Positions 37,035-49,790 of a stretch of 64,000 nucleotides of DNA are shown here, one piece after another; within the stretch, counting starts at the first letter, position 1; each line of letters opens with the position of its first letter. The position numbers were made by a program, and so were the translations under genes. The notes beneath the pieces are model-generated. The model had not been told where the DNA came from. It was given only the letters and a program-made list of their open reading frames with translations, and made no database searches. The stretch is from Paragordius varius (taxonomy: Eukaryota > Nematomorpha): the NCBI GenBank assembly GCA_964247055.1, contig OZ176051.1, positions 8,680,001 to 8,744,000 of the forward strand. Reading direction: 5' to 3'.

Positions 37035-37690
37035 TTAGACTATTTTCAGATTTGAAGCTGTCGTATTGAAGTGCGATCGAGCGCATCATTAATGTTTAAG
37101 TTGCAAATCATCATATCTTCATTTATCGTTTTTGACCAATCTTTAAAGGGTCGGCCCCTTTTATTTTTTGTTGAAGCGGTGTAGTTAAGCATGGATTGTA
37201 GGGGTGTTCCTGTGGACGCCGGTGGATATGGCCTGCATATCCTAAGCGGTTTATCTTTAGAATTTGTTCGATGTTTGGAATATAAGGTAAGGGTCAAATG
37301 TATTATTATAATTATATAGTATAGGATTATGAGCAAATAGGATTGTGTTTAATATTTGACATTCGGAAAATTGTAATGTTTTACAGTTTGTTGCCGTCAT
37401 TGGCCCACACTCTGAGGCGTATGTCCACACCGGTCTTATAACTGTTGAGTAGAGTTGTCCTTTGATTATTTATAATATGTTTGAGTGCATGGTAACTTTT
37501 CCATGTTTGTGTGATTCTATCTTTGATAGCCCCAGTTACGCCATCGTTGGCAGTAATGATGTGACCTAGATATTTGAATTGAACAACTGTTTCATAATCA
37601 GAATTATTGTGTATCGAATGGTTGGGAGTGTTTAAAGAGATGTTGCAGGAGCAATTTTTGCAAACGATGATTGTTTTTGACAATATCATG
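37035..37690 (-). mobile_element. LINE 3' fragment (C-terminal domain), right-arm copy
   Basis: The minus strand reads TVVQFKYLGHIITANDGVTG, TWKSYHALKHIINN, LRVWANDGNKL, KPLRICRPYPPASTG, NKRGRPFKDWSKTINEDMM and LDRTSIRQLQI with a stop. It is the better preserved of the two copies but still split into two frames and 5'-truncated. The (aac)n-like tail lies at about 37021-37035. Confidence 0.72.
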
Positions 37691-38959
37691 GTAAGACCGG
37701 AACATTTTTATAAAATTTTGTAGAAACCTATTTATATATTTATTCTTAAATGTAAAAAAGCTGAAAATTCTATTGAATAAAAATCAAATCCATTTATTAT
37801 CAGTTTTTCAATATATATAATCGTAATAATTGCTGTTTTGGACTTTTGTTTGATTTACAATTTGAGCAATTGAGTTTCTGAAAGTAGATTATTTAAAAAT
37901 GTCAGAATAATTTTGCAAGGATAATTCCATTACGTGAAACTCAATCTGGCATTAATATTATTCTTTACAATAGAATTTTCCTTAATAAGCTAAATATATT
38001 GTAAAGCAGGTAACTATTTAATTAGCAAATAAGGCTATTTATATTTCCGATGCTGCCTTCAGCATATCAAAAGGTCTTTAATTAAATTTTTGTCTAGAGA
38101 ATAAATAGTATATAAACATTTATCCAAAGTAAAGTAATGGAAATTTCAATTTTGGAATTTTGCTGGTTTTTTCTGTATTCGCATTTGAAAATTGCGGCTT
38201 TATGTTGTTATGAAACAATCAGAAGCATGTGAGGAAAATAAAATAAAAATAACGAAAATATTCCAAAAAATACAAATTTTTTGAGGGATTAAAAAGATAC
38301 ATAGCCTTTATTAGACATACCAACTCTTTGTTATGTTTAATATAAGTCATAAACTTAAATAATAATAACAATATGGAGTTTTTACAAATATGTCATAAAA
38401 TTTACGAATTTCTATTTTTGTGGAATTAAAAAATTTATTGATACTTTAAATTTTTTGTATTTTTCTTAAGAATATATTAGGTTTTATATAATGTATAAAA
38501 GTTTTATCGTGTTTGCTCAATAAGTTTTAAAAATATGGACAAAAATCTATTTATAGACAAAAATAAAAAAATGGAAGATTTCCATTTTGGGGCGCATTTT
38601 TGCCCCTAAATTTTTGGGGTCTCATTTTCCAAGGGAATTTTAGATTAAACAAATGTTCGTTTAATTTTTTACTCCCCTTTTATGCGCACTATGTTGTAAT
38701 ATAGACAATTAATTTTGATGTCCTCACCTAGTGCAAAGGTTTAAAAATTTTGGCATATAAAAATATTTTCACTGGATAGATTACAGAATTTTTGATTAGT
38801 TAAGATACCAAATATTGTCATACAGATAATGCTTATATTATTCTAGAATTATGAATTAAAATTGATCGGAGTCATATTAATCAAAATATAAATTAAAAAT
38901 ATTTAAAATAAAATAAATATATAATGTTAAATAAATAAATATATATATGAAATAAATAC

Positions 38960-39190
38960 TCGCAATTCATTATCTGATGCAGAATTCTTAAATATAGATG
39001 GTGTGTGTGGGTTTGGAATTTTTTCGGAATAGTTAGTGTTCATGTAAGGAGAAGTGATATTGATATTGTTCTGAAGACAAAATCGATTTAGTAAAACTAT
39101 AATGTTCTGACATGTTTCCAAAAGATTTGACTCATTTGTAGGGAGAATATTCGGTAATGCGTGTAAAGTTGAATCTGAATTGTTAGTCAT
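38960..39190 (-). CDS. Probable exon of unknown gene
   Basis: The minus strand is open from MTNNSDSTLHALPNILPTNE through LLETCQNIIVLLNRFCLQNN to SIFKNSASDNELR, followed by a GTATTT donor at 38959. Asn/Ser-rich, it is protein-like and preceded by an acceptor-like cacaag. It may be an upstream exon of the gene ending at 32623, with the inverted duplication inserted between, but the phases of the known pieces do not prove this. Confidence 0.4.
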
Positions 39191-39590
39191 TCTTGTGACA
39201 ATGCTAGAAATATTTCAATAAAAAAATAATATATAAATATGGAAAAATAATTATAAATTGTAAAAACATATCATCATGTATAATCAAAACTTGGGAATGG
39301 TTTAAATAATAAATAAGCATCATTATTTACACACAATATTCTTTCTCCTCGACAATATTAACACAAATCTGGCTTTTTGATAAAATAACCTAGAAAGAAA
39401 TACCGATGACCAGTTTTAGAAGCACAATTCCAATATTTTTTAATATTTTATTTAATGAAATTAGAATATACATGTATGTACTAGAGTGTTAATATAGGGC
39501 ATCTTGTTATTATAAAATATTTAAATATGATCACAATGCAAATGAATATGTTATAATCCAATACAATTTGATATAAAACTATTTAATTAC

Positions 39591-40722
39591 ACTCGTCGAC
39601 AAATTTGGACATTTTTAAGCACCACCACTCAAACTTTTTAAATTATGACTAATTTCAGTGTTTTAAAACCGAATTTGAAAAAAATTTTGATCCCGCCAAT
39701 CAGAATTTTGAAATTTTATAGGTTTTTCAATTTTTCAAAAACAAGAGAAAATCGAGAGAAAATTAAATATAACTTTATAATAAAATGTTATTATATTATA
39801 AACTTAATATCATTAAATAAAGCGTTTTAAACTCTATCTTTTGAATATAAATATGTCATTTAAATATCATAGAGAAAAAAATAGTACGGACTTAAACGTC
39901 AAAATTTAGTCTTTTTTTTCAAATGAATTTTTAACACATATAAAAATTTTTTAAAAAAATACTAAAGGCATTCTATGGTTTAAACCTTCGGCTTTCAGAT
40001 AGGCTATATTTTTTGTTAGATTTCGTTCTTTCGAGTACTTATTAGACTTTTTCTCTTGAGTTGGTTCTTATAAAAAATCTTTTATTTATACCTAGTAGAT
40101 ATACCTTATTTTTTTGAAATTATTGGTTGTTTTGTGAATTTCAGATGGATGTTGTGTAGCCACTTTTAGTAGAATTAACTGTTATGGGGTTGGACCATTT
40201 GTAAACTAATTTATATTCAATTTAATTGTAGAATTTATCTAACTTTATTCTGTAAATTGGTTAATTTGACATGTCAATTTGCCACGATTTTGCTTGCAAG
40301 TCTCTCTTAATGGACTTTACGATTACTTATTGTTATCTTTGCCATATCTGGCATAATTATAGGATCGCTTGGGGGATATGCAGAGCTTGTGCAGCCGCCC
40401 ATATCTATCACACTATACATAAGCCCCTTTTAGATTTTTAATACTTTGGCTCTTAGCTTGTTTAGTATCTAATCTAATGCCTAAAATTTGTTATCCATGC
40501 ATGGAATATTACTTGTATCGACTTGCTTGTTTGAATATTTAAACATATGTACACGAGGAATGACTGTTATTTTTAAATTAAATACAAATTTAAAAATTAA
40601 ATTTCGGAAAAATCCTATTGATGGCCTCAATTTTCTTTTTTGTTTTGGCCTTTCCATGCCATTAGGTATCAGAAAATGCAAAAATAATGGGGTGGTGCAA
40701 AACCTTGTTGAGCAGTGTTATC
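39591..40722 (+). mobile_element. CACT-ended non-autonomous DNA transposon, family C copy 1
   Basis: It starts cactcgtcgacaaatttgg and ends ggttttgcaccaccc-type in inverted sense (ggggtggtgcaaaacc...cagtg). It is near-identical over 1.13 kb to 45391-46522. Possible 3-bp flanks TTA on both sides. No transposase frame exists. The CACT termini with a 3-bp duplication hint at the CACTA/CMC group, but this is weak. Confidence 0.75.
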
Positions 40723-41400
40723 TAAGTGATTGAGTTTGACTGGTATTAAATGCAATTATGCTGTAACTATGACCACTTATAAGATATTCTATTTCCCACA
40801 TAATTTCAAATAAAATAATGCTATAAATATAAAAATTGTACATTTAATCAATTGAATAAATATTTAAATTATTTGCCATTTACAAACAAACGCTTCTAGA
40901 AGCAAGTCAAAATCTGAACCCATTAATAATTAATTAAACTTTTATTTTAAAGCTAATACCATTGATCAATTTCGATATATCTAATTTTATAAATTACATT
41001 TAACCCAAAATTCTTAATATTTATTAGCTAAAATTATCTTAAATATTGTGTTTATTTATATAAATTAATATTTTTTTTTCATAATTTTGAAACTTCTAAA
41101 ATCGAAAATATATAGTTCCTAAATCATAGTTAACAGATTGGATTTTTACATTATTAAATTTTTCATGTCACAAAAACCCAAATTATTGGGAAATTGATAT
41201 CGATACAGCTTATTAGCGGTTTGATTTAATTATAAGGTCAAATATGTAATTTAAAAAACCACATCAAAAATGCTAATGAACCAACCAAAGATGTTGTAAT
41301 AATAGCAATATACAAAACGTTTTATTTAGGTTTTTTGGAATTTCATCAAAAATATAAAAATAAACATAATAATTGCCAATCGATAATATTGCCAAATTGA
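40723..41400. other. Intergenic, no gene recognised
   Basis: AT-rich sequence. Nothing recognisable. Confidence 0.4.
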
Positions 41401-41529
41401 TTACTTGTAAATCATAGAAACGGATTGTTTGATGGCTGTTTTTTCACAAATTTCATTGTTAAGGGCAGTTAATATTTGCCGATATAATTCATCTGATTCT
41501 TGTCGTTTGTTTGCCATCTTTTGAGTCAT
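41401..41529 (-). CDS. Small open frame, 42 residues
   Basis: The minus strand has ATG (41529) to TAA (41401): MTQKMANKRQESDELYRQIL, then TALNNEICEKTAIKQSVSM. It is polar and probably helical, with codon use like a real protein. It may be a complete small protein or the last exon of a larger gene. No family is recognised. Confidence 0.3.
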   Translation of the reverse strand: MTQKMANKRQESDELYRQILTALNNEICEKTAIKQSVSMIYK

Positions 41530-43113
41530 TATTCTTTATTATATTAAAATATTGAATATATTAGATTTTTAATAGTTACTAATACAGTAGCGTATGGCAT
41601 AAAACATTATTCGTCCATATAAGAAAAAAAATTTTTTTTTAAAAAAAACAAGCCTAGATATAGATAATCCATAATACCCTATTTTTTTAAAAAAAATTAT
41701 TTATTTTTTTAAGGACTAGTATTGTTTTATGCCACACACTACTGTAATTTATAGGCGTCTGTCTAAGAACCTTTGTAATAATAAAAGCTAATAAAATTTA
41801 AACTGTCAAGTGTGGTGTGTTAATCTAATAGATAATATCGTAGCGACACGATGTATCAGAATAGGATATTTAACTTATAAATCTCGGATATGTAAAAATT
41901 GACATTGATTTAATTAGGTCGTTCGTATAGCTGTAATTTCACGCTTTATTCAAGTTTTCATGACATCTTACCTTTGCAAAAAAAGTTGTACTCATGTAAC
42001 CATCCACCCTTAAAAGCTATCGATTGTCTCTTAATATAGGACATTTATTTATTAATGTTGACTTAAGAGATCATCGTTTTACAAAAACGCCTACTTTAAA
42101 AAAAGTTATCAAATTTTGTTGATCATAAAAAATATTTTTTTTTAAATTACAATAACTATTTTACAAGTTGATAAAGGGTATGTCTAGCCTTAAAGCGAAT
42201 GTAATTTAAAACTTTATCTTGTGGTATTGAAACCTATTTTTGAACAAGTTGGATTAAGCTAATTTTAAAAAAGTTGTAGGACTATAGTTGGCGCATTTAT
42301 TAATGAATAGATTTACAGTATTAGAAAACCACGTTTTTTGGAGAATATTATTGAATAATTTAATTTTATTATGAAACATTTTTTACACTTTATATTAATA
42401 TATTATGTATATGCCCAAAAAACAAATTCTTCAAAAGTAATATATTTTTTAACTTCTATCGCAAAAATTTAGGGCATTGGGTTGATTGGGTAACAATTAA
42501 TGAAAATCAGTTTTCAACCTATAATAAATTTATGAAAAATTGACATTTCTTACAAATATAAGATAATTGTGACTTTCATTAAAATATTTGTCATAAATAA
42601 ATATATTAATTATATCATTAACTGTCATATATATCCTTTTAATTTTAAAAAGATTTTTATTACCTATTTTTTTCTTATAGTCATTTATAAAATAATTAAC
42701 GACATATTTAATGCTATATATATAGTAAAAATAACATGTACATAGATGATTTCTCTTATAGATATAAAGGGATTTCAGCTTACAATTATGATTTTTTTCT
42801 ATAAGAAAAGTTTTTAATCGGATTAACTAATTACAGTGGCGCATGGTGAAAAGCAACAAATGGTTGAAATTAAACAAGTTTTTTCCATCTTTTAAAATTA
42901 ATTTTGTCAATTTATTATTGCCGAATACTTTTTATACTATACGCTTCTGTTTTTTAGAACATGCAAGAAAAAACTTGAGAAAACCAGTCTAAACAAATGA
43001 TAATGATAAAAAATCAATTGCTTTGTAGCAAAAGTAATAATTTGATCAATAATATATATATCCACCCTTTCTTTAAATTTAAATGTTGTATATAAAACAT
43101 CAGTAAAATAAAA
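41530..43113. other. Intergenic, no gene recognised
   Basis: AT-rich DNA. Two short flanking blocks near 41590 and 41745 (actaatacagtagcgtatgg, catacactactgtaattta-type) are inverted to each other and could be the ends of a small decayed MITE (about 41580-41750). Confidence 0.4.
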
Positions 43114-45023
43114 ATGTTATCGATTGAAATTCGCCCCGTAGATTTTAACCTTTTGAATGATTTTATTGATGAAGAGTATGATGATAGAGATTTCTCAAAC
43201 CATGAAATCAAAATGCGATATAAAATTTGTCCGGATGGCTTTTTAGGAGCATTCATACAAAATGAACTGGCAGGTTTGATATTTACACAGTTGACAATAC
43301 ATATATACCTTTGTTTGTCCAACAATTTTTTCAACTTAAATATGTACATAATATAACTAAACTCTTATGCCAGTATCTTAATTTACTGCCTTATTGTCAA
43401 TATTTTCCATATTTTTAGCAAAAATTCTTCTCATATAAATTTGCCATGCCATACTAGATATATATTTATTATGGTTCAAAAATAATGGTGTTTAGGACTA
43501 TAAGCCTATTGCACCTCAAATCTGAACCGAAAGCTCCTGATTGAGACAGAACAGTTTATTTTTATACCTTTAAAAATTGCAAAGTTTTGATTTAAACCCC
43601 CGATAAAGCATCCTGGCGGTTTCATCGCTAAAAATAATTGGCACCCCTATGTTTTTTTAAAAAATGGGTTGAATAAGTGAAAAGCTGAAAAAAATCAGAA
43701 TTTGTTATTTTATGAAATAAGCGCTATATATAATTTCAAAAACTTCATAGGTTCAATTAATGATATTCTTATTAAAGAGGGCTGGCTAACTCTCAATAAT
43801 ACATCGCGATCGCAATAATATTAAAATTGAAAAGACAAAAAATTAACTTTTATTGATATATTTTAAATTAGGGGTGTCCAACACAAATGGCTTCGCGGGC
43901 CGCATTTCAAATATATATGGGCATCATTAATAAATTATTAGATTTGTAACAAATGATTCTAAAGACAAAACAATTTGACATTTTATTCTAATTGCCATTT
44001 ATAAAGACTTATTTAAAATTTTTTCTGAAAAATATCGATTTTAAAGTGTTGGACTCTTTTAAATGAAAGTTTTTATAAGTTAATATATACATATATATAT
44101 ATAATTTTTAGGCATCATTTATTGTATGCTTTTGGGCGACAAATTTTCGACCTGTGGTTGGTTTTATGTAAAAAAAGAGTTTAGGGCCCAAGGAATCGGA
44201 TCTCTGCTATTCAAGGCTATGGAATTCAAAGCCTCAACGAGATGCATATGTTTGAATGCTATGGAAGAGACTATACTAGTGTACGCTAAGAAGGGTATGT
44301 CTGGTCCCCATTTTACAAGTATAATTATATGAATGACTAACAAATCTAGTTTCTTATTATCTAATACATAACATTGCACAAATATTGCAAGAATCTATGC
44401 CTTACCTGTACCAAATCCGTAAGAACATAGGCCAAAATAATTTGGTCATAATTTCAGCCCAAAGCATCCCTTTAGCTAACTTAGTAGAGTATGACTCTGC
44501 TATACATGGGGGTGTCGGCCGAAAATTTTTCATAGAAGAGATGATGTATTCTCCGCAATCCAAAAAATCGAATATTGCATTGGTTTGTACATCTAAATGT
44601 CAGCAAACATCCACTCCACATATATTAGGGTATGGGATGATAGTCGCAAATAAAACAGGACACACATTGGCTCCCCTGTATGCATGTGATTGGCAAATAG
44701 CAACTCTTATACTTATAGAATTGCTTGTGCAATTTAATAATGCAGTACCTCACACTGGAAATTATCATAAAAATGCATGCCGAAAATCAAATAATGACAA
44801 AGCCATTTTGTCAGACACATACATATGTCACGACAAAGCATTAACTATAAATTTGATAAAAAACGATGAATTTGATCAGCCAGATTCCGTATATGAGATA
44901 TTGCTCAATATCCTTCAGGCCAAATTTTATTTAGATATGTTTCGTATGTGTAAGGGTGAGGCTCCCAACCTCAATTTAAATCATGTGTATGCAGCTTCAA
45001 GTTTTGATGCATTTTTGATATAA
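43114..45023 (+). CDS. GNAT-family N-acetyltransferase (3 exons)
   Basis: Exons 43114-43273, 44112-44294 and 44392-45023 join in phase to 324 residues. Introns are 838 and 97 nt with GT-AG ends. The N-terminal half shows the GNAT fold: IRPVDFNLLNDFI, then FYVKKEFRAQGIGSLLFKAM, where RAQGIG is the acetyl-CoA loop (Q/R-x-x-G-x-G/A), and the following strand and helix up to VYAKKG. The C-terminal half (LGYGMIVANKTGHTLAPLYA, then ATLILIELLVQF) resembles the second domain of animal GNAT proteins of the Acetyltransf_18 type. The substrate cannot be told. Exon 1 starts at the first Met after an AT-rich leader. A hAT MITE end lies in intron 1. The gene appears intact. Confidence 0.78.
43870..43960 (+). 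mobile_element. hAT-type MITE end in GNAT intron 1
   Basis: It reads aggggtgtccaacacaaatg and then gcttcgcgggccgcatt, the best-preserved left terminus of this family in the window. The right end is not found. Confidence 0.55.
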
Positions 45024-45390
45024 ATTCTGTTTATATTTTGATTTTAGATATTGTTTATAGAATAGCACATTATTATTTTTGTTATTTCACCATATGTTTT
45101 CTAATAAAATCACACATTTATTGAAGGAAAACTTGAAGTCTCTCTATATTTTAAAACCGGAGTCGATGGTAATTTCAAAATAAAAATAGTCATCACAGAA
45201 TGGCTGAGAACTGGAGTGTTATATAATCGGTCAAACAAATTAGTTATATAATATATTAGTAAGTTAGAAAAAGAACATTATATTTTAAATATGAACGAAA
45301 TCCATTTGGTTTTATGATATAAAAACGGGTCAAGCATGGATCATTACTTTTGTTAAAATTTGAATTTAACGCTTTTTTAGGATATATACA

Positions 45391-46522
45391 CTAGTCGACA
45401 AATTTGGACATTTTTAAGCACCACCACTTTTTAAATTATGACTAATTTCAGTGTTTTAAAACCGAATTTGAAAAAAAATTTTGATCCCGCCAATCAGAAT
45501 TTTGAAATTTTATAGGTTTTTCAATTTTTCAAAAACAAGAGAAAATCGAGAGAAAATTAAATATAACTTTATAATAAAATGTTATTATATTATAAACTTA
45601 ATATCATTTAATAAAGCGTTTTAAACTCTATCTTTTGAATATAAATATGTCATTTAAATATCAGAGAGAAAATATAGTACGGACTTAAACGTCAAAATTT
45701 AGTCTTTTTTTTTCAAGTGAATTTTAACACATATAAATTTTTTTTAAAAAAATACTAAAAAAGGCATTCTATGGTTTAAACTTTCGGCTTTCAGATAGGC
45801 TATATTTTTTTTGTTAGATTTCGTTCTTTCGAGTACTTATTAGACTTTTTCTCTTGAGTTGGTTCTTATAAAATATCTTTTATTTATACCTAGTGGATAT
45901 ACCTTATTTTTTTAAAATTATTGGTTGTTTTGTATTTTGAATTTCAGATGGATGTTGTGTAGCCACTTTTAGTAGAATTTACTGTTATGGGGTTGGACCA
46001 TTTTTATTTACCTAATTTATATTCAATTTAATTGTAGAATTTATCAAACTTTATTCTGTAAATTGGTTAATTTGACATGTCAATTTGCCACGATTTTGCT
46101 TGCAAGTCTCTCTTATCGGACTTTACGATTACTTATTGTTATCTTTGCCATATCTGGCATAATTATAGGATCGCTTGGGGGATATGCAGAGCTTGTGCAG
46201 CCGCCCATATCTACCACACTATACATAAGCCCCTTTTAGATTTTTAATACTTTGGCTCTTAACTTGTTTAGTATCTTATTTAATGCCTAGAATTTGTTAT
46301 CCCTGCACGGAATATTACTTATATCGACTTGCTTGTTTGAATATTTAAACATATGTACACGAGGAATGATTGTTATTTTTGAATTAAATACAAATTTAAA
46401 ATTTAAATTTTGGAAAAATCCTATTGGTGGCCTCAATTTTCTTTTTTGTTTTGGCCTTTCCATGCCATTAGGTATCAGAAAATGCAAAAATAATGGGGTG
46501 GTGCAAAACCTTGTTGAGCAGT
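45391..46522 (+). mobile_element. CACT-ended non-autonomous DNA transposon, family C copy 2
   Basis: It starts cactagtcgacaaatttgg and is near-identical to copy 1 across its length, differing by scattered substitutions and short indels. Both sides are flanked by ATA. It is non-coding: the open stretches on either strand are shared noise. Confidence 0.78.
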
Positions 46523-46529
46523 GATATAC

Positions 46530-47840
46530 ATTATAAATAATAAAAAATAATCAAAACTGTAAAATTAATAGTATTCTAACTCGATTTTGTTTCATTTAAC
46601 AATGTTTTTTTACAAATCAGACTGGCTCCAAACGGTAGTAAATCTAAACTAGTCTTGATTTTAAGACTTCTAATACTGTGTTAAAATTGTTTTGAAATCG
46701 ATACCATTAACTCTTATATTGGCACATTTTCACATATTTGAAACAATGTACAAAGAGTATTCCAGCTCTTTCTTTTTTCCTTATCTTATTTGTCATTAAC
46801 ACATAAAATGACTCATTTATATCACCACCGCTGTGACTAAATAAGAAAAAATTTTCTTGCAATGCATAATGCGGAAAAAAAATTGGGGTAAAGATTAAAA
46901 TTGAGTCTCAAAACGTTATTTATATATGATGAGATGTAACGTTTGGGGAGCCTAGCCAGAGGTTAAAATATAGCGCTAGAATCTTTATGTCATGTCTAAG
47001 CCCAAGCAAATTATTTAATAATTAAATTTTAATTTTTTTGACGAATGCGCCAAAAATAGTTGATCAACTTTTTTAATTAATACCCGTATTTAGTCACTCT
47101 TTCCGTAAAATGACTTTTGCACTAAAGACACTCCCAAATTAATTTTAAGGCATTTTTTTCCAAAGTTATAAAACTATGACAATTCGATAGTAGTTTTAGG
47201 AATTGACTGTGGGAAAGCAAAAGTTAGACCAGAACTTTAGAGCTTCTACCTTATTAAAAGTGCTATCAAAAAATAAAGTGGATATAAGTCTTATATACCC
47301 GTTATGAAACTCTATATATAAAATAATTGTTTTAACACCCCTATTTAGGTAGAGATTTAACCTTAATTATTAAGCCATATTTAAATAACGCAACAAAGCA
47401 TCTTATCGGTAAACATAATATTAAAGTCACTTTTTAAATTAACATTTAATAAATGACCTCAGGACCATTTTTTCCAAAAAAATTGTGTCTATAGAGTATT
47501 GATTTTCTGCTTGGATAGATTCAGTAATCATATTGAAATATAAGTTATTACACTGACGTATTACAGCAAACATAGTTTACAAGCTGAAATGACCTTTTAT
47601 TAAGTTTGTAAATTTGGTTTAACATATGGGGTATTCAACTTTTCAATTACAAAGTTGAAATTCAATTACAAAGTTGAAAAACATCCTATTTTTAATGTAT
47701 AAGGTAATTTGATTTTTTTATTATTTAAATATATGTTATACAAAAGGAGGCTATAAATTATTTCAAGAATATTTAATCTATAACAAACTATAACCACTTT
47801 TTGAAAATATTTTCATAACAGCTTCTTTCAATACTTATTA
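46530..47840. other. Intergenic, no gene recognised
   Basis: AT-rich DNA without recognisable genes. A short tandem duplication of caattacaaagttgaaa occurs near 47643-47680. Confidence 0.4.
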
Positions 47841-48275
47841 ACCTTTTGGGGTAGTTTTATACCACATGGCAACAATTTTAAATTTAAATATTCAAATATA
47901 TTATCATTAGCCTTTTGGCCATCATAAAAAAAATTTAAAAAATTTTAAATTGTAAAAAAATCCTCATTTCAAACTTTTTTGCCGCCATTTTTTTCTTAAA
48001 AACTGACTTTGGCAGCTTAAAATACAATTTATTAGCAAATTTTTGATAATTTATTTTAATATCAGATATACGTTTCAGTAATGTTTTAAAGGTATCTGAA
48101 TTTGGGACTCTAAAAAATGTAAAAATATTGTTTCAATCTAATACAGAAGAGGGTTTAATAACCAAACTCTAATCAAACAACTTTCAAAACATTAGTATGT
48201 TTATTAATTTAAGATCTGTGGTAAAAAACTACCCAAAATGTCAACGCGGTCAATATAATGAAAAGGTATGAAGGG
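47841..48275. mobile_element. MITE family A copy
   Basis: It starts accttttggggtagttttat and near the far end has ggtaaaaaactacccaaaat, an inverted repeat of the start. The interior aligns with the copies at 12967 and 33161 (tttttttgccgccattttttt-type block and ctttcaaaac). It is the clearest example of the family. Confidence 0.75.
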
Positions 48276-48589
48276 TCAAAACTCTATATAATGTTAATTG
48301 GAATAGATAAAACACAAAATAAAGCTAATATAAATGCGATTATGACAAATCTATGGATATTAAATAATACAATTAGTTTATGCCTAGAAAAACTATTTTT
48401 TAGCAAAATATATTCTGATATAAATATCATATAAAACTCAGATACATATTAAAAGTTAAAAACATTGTATTTATATGTTGAAATTTTTAGCATTATTTAA
48501 TTGTTCAAGATTAGACTTTATTGAAAATAGAAAATTGTTTTTTACCCCTAAATTTGAGAGTATCCTATAATATGCGCTCAAAAAATTAA

Positions 48590-49171
48590 TCAATTATGAA
48601 AAAAATACTTTGCGGCCAAATATTTTGTTTGGTAGGAACGGCATAAAGCACCAAAATTCTCAACAATATCTTCAAAATTTGACATACTCAATCCATCTGG
48701 TAAGGGTATTTCTGGGTTATTGGACGTTTCTTTATCATCCAAAACAGTTTTACAACGTTCTTCTACCATGCCTTCGAGTTTGCTCATCAATGTGTTACCG
48801 ACTGAAGCCACTAATAAATTTTTTAATTCTGCGTTAACCTATTTTTAAATAATATATAAAACTTTAATTTGTTCATCTAGTTGTTTTCTTATATCTTCTT
48901 GGTTGTTATCAATACGGCTAATATTATTTTCTGGCGCATTGATAGTTATAATATTATTTGAGGATGAATTATTACTTGGTTTATCATTTATTATTTCAAA
49001 AGAATTAGCGCTTGATTCAGAATTTATGGATTCTGGTGAGATTTTATTTTTATCGCTAATTTTTTTGACATGAAATATTCCATTTTTAGAATCTATACGA
49101 TTAATATCGGCCGTTTCGTAAAGGCACAAATTTTTATTTTGGGTTTCAAATTTAAACACATTTGAATTCAT
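48590..49171 (-). CDS. BLZF1: Golgin-45-like protein (2 exons)
   Basis: Exons 49171-48863 and 48838-48590 join to 185 residues after removal of a 24-nt intron. The C-terminal part reads QLDEQIK-VNAELKNLLVAS, matching the conserved core of Golgin-45 (NKxxKNLLVAS-G-DLQ). LCRSYQTKYLAAKYFF follows, matching its QCDVWRSKFLASRVM block. Golgin-45 is a coiled-coil protein of medial Golgi that binds GRASP55 and Rab2. The N-terminal half here is Asn/Ser-rich and unconserved, and the protein is about half the length of the human one, ending soon after the core. Either the dicyemid-like lineage has a short form or a 3' exon was missed. Start is the first Met of exon 1. Confidence 0.7.
48839..48862 (-). 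other. Ultra-short 24-nt intron of the Golgin-45 gene
   Basis: Donor GTTTTA, acceptor AAATAG, phase 0. It contains an in-frame TAA, and its removal joins DEQIK to VNAELKNLLVAS, restoring the conserved block. Confidence 0.82.
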
Positions 49172-49208
49172 ACATGCACAATAACATATATAAATGAAAT
49201 AAAAATAT

Positions 49209-49790
49209 TAACACTTGGATGCAACACACTCATTTTAGTCCTTCGATTCAGTTTGGGGTAGTTAGATACCCCAGGCCTGTTAAAAATTAAATACTTTAAA
49301 AAGTATGAAAGGAATCGAAACCATGGCAAAATTTTGCACTTATATATCATTTATAAACCGAAATATATAAAAAAATATATTCAAAAATACTTGATATTAC
49401 TTATTTTAAGCTACAACCGAAAAGTAAAAATTTCATCAACGTGACATGTGTAAATTGGTAAAATTAAAAAATAATCCAAAAAAGCGCTTTTTCTATTTTT
49501 ATCAATGTTAGATGCAATTTAAATAAAAAATTAGCTTTAATTTTACCCTTGAAATTAAATGAAAACGATATTTTGCAAAAATTTTGTATAATAAAAATGG
49601 CGTCGATATAGTTTGACATGGACTTTTTTTTCACAACAAAATTTTATTTAGATATTTTGACATATTTATATAATTATTATTAGGATAGAAGCATAAATTT
49701 AAACTGGGACCGTTTCCTTTAGTAGTTTTTTAAAAATATTAATTTAAATTTAGTCTAGATACCCCAATTTGAATCGAAGTGTTAAAATAG
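49209..49790 (+). mobile_element. MITE family B copy (left member of inverted pair)
   Basis: It starts aacacttggatgcaacacac and then tccttcgattcagtttgggg. It ends gataccccaatttgaatcga and agtgtt, giving terminal inverted repeats. It is the reverse complement of 50215-50785, with high similarity throughout. Confidence 0.8.

Larger units (their letters stand above)
36405..38695. repeat. Right arm of 4.8-kb inverted duplication
   Basis: It mirrors 33917-36229. The outer boundary is near 38695, where similarity (atgcgcactatgt against acagtgcacact) stops. The arms carry the same elements in the same order from the centre outward: gene fragment, LINE fragment, AT-rich DNA. Confidence 0.92.

Noticed and set aside
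40481-40733. Overlapping frames on both strands, repeated at 46287-46524
   Set aside because: They lie inside the family C transposon and are shared only because the element is duplicated.
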